11,819 nt of DNA from Ilumatobacteraceae bacterium (GTDB lineage: Bacteria > Actinomycetota > Acidimicrobiia > Acidimicrobiales > Ilumatobacteraceae), in contig JAENVT010000239.1 of NCBI GenBank assembly GCA_016650435.1, positions 1 through 11,819 on the forward strand. Reading direction: 5' to 3'. Positions 6,502 through 11,819 of the stretch are shown in pieces (the stretch's first letter is position 1; the number at the start of each line of letters is the position of its first letter). The notes beneath the pieces were generated by a model, which was given only the letters and a program-made list of their open reading frames with translations, was not told the origin of the DNA and did not search any database. Both the position numbers and the translations under genes were made by a program.

Positions 6502-6962
6502 GCGAGAACGCGCGACCGATCGGTGAGGTGGCGGAAAGAGTCGGCGTCACCACGCGCACCTTGCGGTACTACGAGGAGTTCGGCTTGGTGACTCCTTCCG
6601 TTCGCAGCGCCGGTGGATCGCGGCGATACACCGAGGCCGACGTCGCACGGGTCCTGCGCATCCGCGAATTGCAGGCGGTGATGGGTTTCAACCTCGAGGA
6701 GATTCGCGAGCTGCTCGGCACGGTTGACCGGATCGACTCGCTGCGTGCCGAGTATCGAGCCGGAGTCTCCGAGGAACGAACGCTCGAGATCGTCTCGGAA
6801 GCAGCCCGGCTGAACGCCCGCACTCAGGAACAGGTTCTGGCCAAGATCGGCCTGCTGCAGGCCTACCTTGCCGAGCTACAGACCGACGCCGAAAAGTACC
6901 AAGTCTTCGCCCGCGAGCGTGGCCTTGATCTAGCCGCGCACGTTCGACAGATCACCACATAG
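6498..6962 (+). CDS. MerR family transcriptional regulator (cysteine-free)
   Basis: This 154-residue protein has an N-terminal MerR winged helix: PIGEVAERVGVTTRTLRYYEEFGLV (about residues 7-31) with the hallmark RYYE at 23-26, then the wing GGSRRYTEADV. A second helical region (LRIRELQAVMGFNLEEIRELLG) and a C-terminal coiled-coil dimerisation helix (about 95-145) follow. There is no cysteine and no effector domain, so metal- or thiol-based sensing of the MerR/SoxR kind is unlikely. The ligand, if any, is unknown. The start chosen is the ATG overlapping the preceding pump's TGA. An in-frame ATG at 6486 adds four residues (MGAG) but directly abuts GGAGGA with no spacer, so 6498 is preferred, with some doubt. 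Lying between two efflux pumps, it very likely controls both and itself. Confidence 0.92.
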   Translation: MSENARPIGEVAERVGVTTRTLRYYEEFGLVTPSVRSAGGSRRYTEADVARVLRIRELQAVMGFNLEEIRELLGTVDRIDSLRAEYRAGVSEERTLEIVSEAARLNARTQEQVLAKIGLLQAYLAELQTDAEKYQVFARERGLDLAAHVRQITT

Positions 6963-6969
6963 GACAACG

Positions 6970-8589
6970 GTGACCACGACAACGCAGGTGCCACCGCAAC
7001 CTCACATCCTCGATCCGCGTCGGTGGTGGACGCTCTTGGTGCTCTGCCTCAGTTTGATCATCGTGTTCGTCGGCAATTCAGCCCTCAATGTTGCCATCCC
7101 GACGCTTGCGAAGCACCTGCACGCCAGCAACTCGCAACTGCAGTGGGTCGTTGCCGCGTATTCACTCGTGTTTGCCGGACTGTTGTTCTCGGCAGGCGCG
7201 ATCGGTGACCGGTTCGGGCGCAAGGGCGCTCTGCAGCTCGGACTGACGATCTTCCTCGTTGGCGCCGTGCTCGCCTCGGTTTCCAACTCCATCGGCCAGC
7301 TGATTGCGTGCCGCGCCCTGATGGGCGCCGCGGCCGCGTTCATCATGCCGTCCACGTTGTCGATCCTCGTCAATGTCTTCCCACCCCACGAACGGACCAA
7401 GGCAATTGCGTTCTGGGCTGCCACCAGCGGCGGCGCCGGCGCGCTCGGGCCCGTCGCCAGCGGCTACCTCTTGGGGCATTTCTGGTATGGAGCGGTGTTC
7501 CTTGTCAACGTGCCGATCATCGCCATTGCCCTCATCAGTGGACGGTTCCTGGTCCCCCGATCGCGCGATCCCGAGAAGGCTCCACTCGATCCCGTCGGAG
7601 CGATCCTGTCGACCGTTGGAATCGCCAGTCTTGTGTACGGACTGATCCAAGCTCCCGAATATGGCTGGGCAAGTAGCCAATCATTCGGCGCCTTCGCGAT
7701 CGCGATCATCCTCCTCACCGTGTTCGTCGCGTGGGAGCTCCAAACCGACGAACCGATGCTCGACATGCAGCTGTTCCGTAGCCCGGCATTCAGCGCCGGC
7801 AGCGGCGGCATGATCCTGATCTTTCTCGCCATGTTCGGCGTGATGTTCCTCATCACTCAGTACTTCCAGTTGGTCCTCGGCTACAGCCCGCTCGGTGCTT
7901 CGTTGCGGTTCCTGCCGATGTCACCGATCATGGTTCTGGTGGCGACGCGCACACCACGCTTGGCGGCACGATTCGGCGCGCACCGCGTCGTTGCCACCGG
8001 GATGACACTCGTTGCCGCCGGTCTGCTGATGTTCCGCGGTCTCGACCTCGACACGTCGTACTTCTACGTGCTCGCATCGATCGTGCCGCTGACCACCGGC
8101 ATTGCAATGGCGATGTCGCCGATGACCGCTTCGATCATGTCTGCCGTTCCCTCGCGCCGCGCCGGCGCCGGCTCGGCGATGAACGACGCCACGCGCGAAC
8201 TCGGCGCCGCCCTCGGAGTCGCTGTACTCGGAAGTCTCGCCGCGTCGCGCTACAGCAAATCCGTGGCTCACGGCCTCGACGCCGTGCCGCCCGCATCGCG
8301 AGCATTAGCCAGGACGTCACTCGCCGGCGCCCTCGATGCGGCCGCCGACCTCGGTGACGCGGGTGGCAGCGTGAGGCTGGCCGCCCAACACGCATTCGTC
8401 AACGGCATCCATTTCGCCGTCACAATCGCCGCGTGCCTTGCTGGATTGGCCGCGGCAGTAGTGCTGCGCTTCTTGCCTCACGAGGCATCGCACGAATCCG
8501 CGGCGGACGCGGCAGAGCACATGGCCGAGTTGGGCGTCGGCGGGGTACTCCCGCTGTTCGATCCGGACGCCACCGCCGAGCCATCCTGA
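6970..8589 (+). CDS. DHA2-family (14-helix) MFS transporter, second pump
   Basis: This 539-residue membrane protein starts with GTG at 6970, seven bases after the MerR stop, with AGGA (6961-6964) as ribosome site. It shows motif A (AIGDRFGRKG, about 77-86), motif C (GAGALGPVASG, 155-165), the block VFLVNVPI, and an EPMLDMQLFRSPAFSAG stretch typical of DHA2 members between helices 8 and 9. It differs clearly from the first pump, so the pair is not a recent duplication. The helix 1 position that is usually acidic (as in LDSSIVNVALP) is Asn36 here (FVGNSALNVAIP), which may alter proton coupling or substrate charge preference. The tail (last 40 residues) is soluble and acidic. It is probably exported-drug transport under MerR control; substrate unknown. 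Confidence 0.93.
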   Translation: MTTTTQVPPQPHILDPRRWWTLLVLCLSLIIVFVGNSALNVAIPTLAKHLHASNSQLQWVVAAYSLVFAGLLFSAGAIGDRFGRKGALQLGLTIFLVGAVLASVSNSIGQLIACRALMGAAAAFIMPSTLSILVNVFPPHERTKAIAFWAATSGGAGALGPVASGYLLGHFWYGAVFLVNVPIIAIALISGRFLVPRSRDPEKAPLDPVGAILSTVGIASLVYGLIQAPEYGWASSQSFGAFAIAIILLTVFVAWELQTDEPMLDMQLFRSPAFSAGSGGMILIFLAMFGVMFLITQYFQLVLGYSPLGASLRFLPMSPIMVLVATRTPRLAARFGAHRVVATGMTLVAAGLLMFRGLDLDTSYFYVLASIVPLTTGIAMAMSPMTASIMSAVPSRRAGAGSAMNDATRELGAALGVAVLGSLAASRYSKSVAHGLDAVPPASRALARTSLAGALDAAADLGDAGGSVRLAAQHAFVNGIHFAVTIAACLAGLAAAVVLRFLPHEASHESAADAAEHMAELGVGGVLPLFDPDATAEPS

Positions 8590-8601
8590 GTGCATCGCGT
8601 C

Positions 8602-8642
8602 AATCACCGCTCGCAACAGAAAGGTCATCCTTTCGGGTGATT
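8602..8642 (+). terminator. Nested stem-loop after the efflux operon, candidate terminator
   Basis: An inner hairpin GAAAGG (8619-8624), loop TCAT, CCTTTC (8629-8634) is enclosed by AATCACC (8602-8608) and GGTGATT (8636-8642). The outer arms are separated from the inner stem by ten bases on one side and one on the other. Only a short T run follows, so intrinsic termination would be weak. It begins 13 bases after the second pump's stop and lies just upstream of the LAL promoter, so it could instead be a regulatory site. Confidence 0.35.
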
Positions 8643-8678
8643 TGACCAGCGCTTGCCGCCCTTCGTGACACCGCAAGC

Positions 8679-8684
8679 CATACT
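8679..8684 (+). promoter_or_regulatory. Candidate -10 element for a leaderless LAL regulator transcript
   Basis: CATACT ends exactly six bases before ATG 8691, the spacing of leaderless actinobacterial genes. No purine-rich ribosome site precedes this ATG. No good -35 is visible; TTGCCG at 8653-8658 is 20 bases upstream. Confidence 0.4.
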
Positions 8685-8690
8685 GTCCAA

Positions 8691-11405
8691 ATGAGCATCG
8701 GGCGGGGGATGACGGCGATAGTTGGTCGCCGTACCGAGCTCGATCTGTTGGGCGGGGTGCTCGGAAATCTCGATCGCGGTTCGGGTGTCACCATCCGTGT
8801 GCGTGGCGATGCTGGCCTCGGCAAAACCACGCTGCTCGACTGGGCGGAGACACAAACCTCCGCTGCGGTGATTCGACTGACCGGTTCCGAATCCGATGCA
8901 GAGCTCGCGTACTCCGGCCTCGCCGCATTCGTGAAGGCGCTGCGAAACCTGTGCGTGACCGTTCCCGATCCGCATGCCCAGGTGCTGGGTGATGCGACTG
9001 GGGGTGGATCGCCGCAGGGCTTGTTGAAGGTCTCCGGGGCCACCCTCGCGGCACTCGCCGCGGCCGGCGAGCAAACACCATTGCTGTTGTTGATCGACGA
9101 TGCGCAATGGGTCGACGACGCATCCTGCGCGGCGCTTGCGTTCGCGCTCCGGCGGCTACCCGACGAGCCGGTGGTGGCAATCATCACCGAACGCGCAGAC
9201 ATGCCGTCGCCATTCGACAATGCTGGTTTCGAAACCATCGACCTCAAGGGCCTCAATGTCGACGATGCGGTCGTGTTGTTGGGTGTGGGAACCGACACTG
9301 CGGTCGCCGAACGCTGCGTCGAGGCGTCGGGCGGCAGCCCTCTCGCACTCAGTGAGCTGGCGCGGCAACTCGATCACGATCAGCTGGCAGGGCTGACGCC
9401 GCTCCCCGACGATCTGCCCGATGGCGACCGCCTGATTCGCTCGTTCGTCGACCGCGTCAATGCTCTTGACGCCGGCAGCAGACGAGCGGTGGCCATCGTC
9501 GCCGCTGCTCTCGACACCACCGTCGGCGACATCCATCAGGCAGCTGACCGGGTTTCGGCCGGCGAAACTGATCTCGCGGCCAGCGAGGTCGCTGGCCTCA
9601 CCCGCCTGTCACCCGAGTCGATCGAATTGGTTCATCCACTCATGCGCACCGCCATCCGCGATGCTGTCGGTCCGGTTGCCATGCGCGAGGCGCACGCCGC
9701 GTTGGCGGCAGTCGTCGTCGACGCAGACAAACGCGCCTGGCATCTGGCCTCTGCTACCGCGGGCCCCGACGCGGCGGTTGCGGACGAACTCGAACAGGTG
9801 GCGATCGTCGCCGACCAACGCGCGGCATGGGGCGCGGCGGCGGCCACATGGCAACGCGCCGCCGCGTTGTCGACAGATGTGGCCGAGCGCCATCGCCGTC
9901 TCCTCGCCGCCGGTACATCGCGTTGGAATGCCGCCGACCCCTACGGGGCGATGGCGGTGCTCGACGAGGTGGTGTCGACGTGCGAAGACCCGTTGGTTCG
10001 TTGCGACGCGATCGCCATCCGTTCCGAGGGCGTCGCATGGATGATCAACGAGCCGCGCGGTGTCGACGAGCTGGCGGCGGAGGCCAAGGTCATTGCCACC
10101 ATCGATCCGGCGCGGTCGATTGGCCTGTACATCCGCGCCTCCTTGCACAGCGGGTTGGCCGGCCGGCCCGCCGACTGTCAACAGTTCGCCCAAGCGGCGT
10201 TCGATGTGGCGGAACCCTTGGGCCCGTTGGTGATCGCAGCACAAGCCGTGCGGGCGATGTCATCCCAACGACTCGGCGACCGCGGCGGCGCAGAGGCCGA
10301 CCTCGACAGCGCCGTCATCATCGGCACGTTGCCGATCGAGATGCTCGACGCCAAGCTGCTTCCCATTCTTCAAGCTGTGGCACTCGCTCGGATCACGCAA
10401 GAACGTTGGGATGAGGCGGATGAAATGCTCAACGTGTCGATGGTCGCCGCCCGGCACCACGGGCTGGCGTCGGTGCTCGGCTTCAGCGCAGCGCTACAGG
10501 GCGAGATGTACCTGCGACGCGGCCGGTTGACCGACGCCGTGCTCTCGTCTGTGCTCGACGTCGACCTCAACGACACCCCCGACCTGCCGACGGCGTCGTT
10601 CGGTCAGGCAGTCCTGGCCAGGGTCGAGGCAATGCTCGGCCGGACCTACTGGGCACGGACGCACGCAGACATGGCGATCGGGCGCGCCCGTCGCGTCGGC
10701 ATGAAGGTGCTCGAGACGTGGGGCCTGTCGGCTCTCGGCCATGTCGCGTTGACGACCGGTAGCTACGCCGAGGCCGCAGATCACCTTCGCCGCGTCCACC
10801 GTCTCCACGCCGAGGTGCTCGACGCCGGCGACCTGTGGTATCAGGGCGATCTGCTGGAGGCGCTGCTTGCAATCGGCGCCGTCGATGAGGCCGAGGATGT
10901 GCTCGCCGAGGTCACCGCCAAGGCCGAACTCAGCAAATCGAGATGGGGCTCGGCGGTCGCTCGCCGTGGCCTGGGGATGCTGCAGGGCCGACCTGAAGAT
11001 CTTCGTGAGTCGGCCGAACAGCTGGCCGCCCTGGGTGCCCCGTTCGAACAAGCCCGCAGCTTGTTGCTGCTGGGCGAGCGCCACGGAGACCACGAGGCAT
11101 CGCGCGCGGCCTTGCGCATCTTCGAGCGGCTCGGCGCCGAACCTTGGGCAGCTCAGGCGCGACGCATTGCCGGGCCAGTCGCGCCGACCAGCTCGTCGTT
11201 GGCTTCGCTCCTGACAATCGACGAGTTGCGGGTCGCTGTGTCGATCGCTCGCGGTCGCACCAACCGACAGGTCGCCGACGAGCTCTACCTCAGCCCGAAG
11301 ACGGTAGACGCCCACTTCGACTCGATCCTGCCAAAACTCGCAGTCCGCGACCGCGCCGAACTGACCGCGCTCGTGACTCGCGACATCGAACAATCCCCCG
11401 CCTGA
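8691..11405 (+). CDS. LAL-type transcriptional regulator: AAA ATPase, helical repeats and LuxR HTH
   Basis: This 904-residue protein has the usual LAL architecture and length. An N-terminal ATPase opens with VGRRTELDLL and has Walker A GDAGLGKT (39-46) and Walker B LLLLIDDAQWVD (131-142). The middle (about 330-830) is alanine- and leucine-rich with tandem TPR-like helical pairs. The C-terminal LuxR/GerE helix-turn-helix is at about 841-899 (LTIDELRVAVSIARGRTNRQVADELYLSPKTVDAHF). LAL proteins are ATP-dependent activators, often linked to secondary metabolism or sugar use, with an inducer bound by the central repeats. In the HTH the LTxxExEV consensus reads LTIDELRV, a mild divergence. The start is taken as ATG 8691, which fits a leaderless promoter; ATG 8709 six codons on is the alternative. 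The target is unknown; the upstream pump operon is a candidate by position only. Confidence 0.92.
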   Translation: MSIGRGMTAIVGRRTELDLLGGVLGNLDRGSGVTIRVRGDAGLGKTTLLDWAETQTSAAVIRLTGSESDAELAYSGLAAFVKALRNLCVTVPDPHAQVLGDATGGGSPQGLLKVSGATLAALAAAGEQTPLLLLIDDAQWVDDASCAALAFALRRLPDEPVVAIITERADMPSPFDNAGFETIDLKGLNVDDAVVLLGVGTDTAVAERCVEASGGSPLALSELARQLDHDQLAGLTPLPDDLPDGDRLIRSFVDRVNALDAGSRRAVAIVAAALDTTVGDIHQAADRVSAGETDLAASEVAGLTRLSPESIELVHPLMRTAIRDAVGPVAMREAHAALAAVVVDADKRAWHLASATAGPDAAVADELEQVAIVADQRAAWGAAAATWQRAAALSTDVAERHRRLLAAGTSRWNAADPYGAMAVLDEVVSTCEDPLVRCDAIAIRSEGVAWMINEPRGVDELAAEAKVIATIDPARSIGLYIRASLHSGLAGRPADCQQFAQAAFDVAEPLGPLVIAAQAVRAMSSQRLGDRGGAEADLDSAVIIGTLPIEMLDAKLLPILQAVALARITQERWDEADEMLNVSMVAARHHGLASVLGFSAALQGEMYLRRGRLTDAVLSSVLDVDLNDTPDLPTASFGQAVLARVEAMLGRTYWARTHADMAIGRARRVGMKVLETWGLSALGHVALTTGSYAEAADHLRRVHRLHAEVLDAGDLWYQGDLLEALLAIGAVDEAEDVLAEVTAKAELSKSRWGSAVARRGLGMLQGRPEDLRESAEQLAALGAPFEQARSLLLLGERHGDHEASRAALRIFERLGAEPWAAQARRIAGPVAPTSSSLASLLTIDELRVAVSIARGRTNRQVADELYLSPKTVDAHFDSILPKLAVRDRAELTALVTRDIEQSPA

Positions 11406-11418
11406 CTCACACGTGAAT
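11404..11418 (+). repeat. Short palindromic repeat, copy A (GACTCA-NNN-GTGAAT)
   Basis: GACTCACACGTGAAT overlaps the final codon of the LAL gene. It contains TCAC-AC-GTGA, whose ten bases recur exactly inverted in copy C at 11511-11520. It is 13/15 identical, inverted, to copy B. Confidence 0.6.
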
Positions 11419-11445
11419 CCTGTGCTGCGGGCTGGCGCGCGCTCC

Positions 11446-11452
11446 GACTCAC
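11446..11452 (+). repeat. Half-site of the same repeat
   Basis: GACTCAC is preceded by GCGCGCTCC. The flank resembles the GCGCGATCT before copy C, so the shared stretch is about 16 bases with only a few mismatches. The second half of the palindrome is degraded. Confidence 0.4.
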
Positions 11453-11467
11453 AGTTGCCCCGCGCCA

Positions 11468-11482
11468 ATTCACATATGAGTC
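11468..11482 (-). repeat. Short palindromic repeat, copy B (inverted)
   Basis: Read on the minus strand this is GACTCATATGTGAAT, 13/15 identical to copy A. Read on the plus strand, its downstream flank (TCCGGTGTTGTG) also resembles copy A's flank (TCCTGTGCTGCG), so the similarity extends past the palindrome. Confidence 0.6.
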
Positions 11483-11505
11483 CGGTGTTGTGCCCGCCGC
11501 GCGAT

Positions 11506-11520
11506 CTGACTCACGTGTGA
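11506..11520 (+). repeat. Short palindromic repeat, copy C
   Basis: CTGACTCACGTGTGA shares its first nine bases directly with copy A (CTGACTCAC, from 11402). Its last ten bases are the exact reverse complement of TCACACGTGA in copy A. It lies 18 bases past the kynureninase stop. Confidence 0.6.
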
Positions 11521-11538
11521 CGCGATTGTGGCTCGCGG

Positions 11539-11819
11539 CTAGATCAGGGCGGCCAGGGCGGTGAGGCCGTCGTAAACGTCGGTGAATCGGGTGGACAGAG
11601 GGGAGCATCCGATGCGCACGATGTCGGGGTCGCGGAAGTCGGTGATCACCTTGCGCTCGCCGAGCTCGTCGACGAGGCGATGTGCGTCGGCGTGGTGGAC
11701 AGCGATGTGGCCACCTCGTCGCCCAGCGTCCAGCGGCGTCGAGGATTTCAGGCCCAGCTGCTGACACAGGTCCAAGCCGAAGCCGGTCAGGTCTCGAGCC
11801 TTTGCGGCAATCGCCTCGA
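11539..11819 (-). CDS. kynU: Kynureninase, C-terminal end (gene continues beyond the window)
   Basis: The frame is open to the window edge and ends at TAG (plus-strand 11539-11541), giving about 93 C-terminal residues of a family of roughly 400. The segment matches the kynureninase C-terminal domain: KARDLTGFGLDLCQQL, then STPLDAGRRGGHIAVHH, where RGGH is a family hallmark, then VITDFRDPDIVRIGCSPLSTRFTDVYDGL. Kynureninase is a PLP enzyme that cleaves kynurenine or 3-hydroxykynurenine to (hydroxy)anthranilate and alanine in tryptophan breakdown and NAD synthesis. The PLP lysine lies outside the window. It converges on the LAL gene across a 133-base gap holding the palindromic repeats. No other pathway gene is in view. 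Confidence 0.88.
   Translation of the reverse strand, partial: EAIAAKARDLTGFGLDLCQQLGLKSSTPLDAGRRGGHIAVHHADAHRLVDELGERKVITDFRDPDIVRIGCSPLSTRFTDVYDGLTALAALI

Noticed and set aside
10494..11468. Open frame (324 codons) on the minus strand opposite the 3' half of the LAL gene
   Set aside because: It has low-complexity composition and no recognisable motif. It is antisense to a conserved regulator whose HTH lies in the overlapped part.
11402..11520. CRISPR array
   Set aside because: There are only three or four copies of about 15 bases, in mixed orientation, with unequal spacing and no cas genes.

Overview
The window is GC-rich, densely coded DNA from a bacterial chromosome, most likely an actinobacterium. 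The pointers are third-codon-position G/C preference, GTG starts, genes whose start codon sits about six bases after a -10-like hexamer (a leaderless layout), a full-length homologue of the mycothiol-dependent nitroreductase Rv2466c, and a LuxR-type large ATP-binding (LAL) regulator. A lineage such as Acidimicrobiia is possible, but the sequence does not prove it. I see no rRNA, tRNA, CRISPR array, transposase or phage gene.

Layout. Bases 1-912 hold the 3' part of an NtaA/SnaA/DszA-type flavin monooxygenase (+), which converges within 8 bases on an aldo/keto reductase (921-1739, -). Upstream of the reductase on the same strand is a MarR repressor (1835-2350, -), divergent from an EamA-type exporter (2404, +). 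The 53-base gap between MarR and EamA, plus the first few bases of the EamA gene, carries a strong-looking promoter inside a 34-base inverted-repeat operator. The EamA frame has no stop where the family normally ends and runs about 170 codons antisense through a HAD phosphatase gene (3277-3993, -). A DsbA-fold nitroreductase (4068-4685, +) follows.

Bases 4756-8589 look like one operon: a 14-helix DHA2 drug/proton antiporter, a small cysteine-free MerR regulator whose start overlaps the pump's stop, and a second, different DHA2 antiporter starting 7 bases later. A perfect 10-base palindrome sits just upstream of the first pump and is a good candidate operator for the MerR protein. A stem-loop closes the operon. 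Next comes a 904-residue LAL/LuxR regulator (8691-11405, +), probably on a leaderless transcript. Between it and the C-terminal end of a kynureninase gene (11539 to the window end, -) lie several related short palindromic repeats in alternating orientation.

Taken together, the window reads as an accessory detoxification and export neighbourhood: redox enzymes (flavin monooxygenase, aldo/keto reductase, mycothiol-linked nitroreductase), three exporters, and three regulators of different families (MarR, MerR, LAL). I found no clear sign of a new multi-gene system. The most informative oddities are the two candidate operators, the EamA/HAD antisense overlap, the two-pump MerR operon and the repeat cluster near 11.4-11.5 kb.
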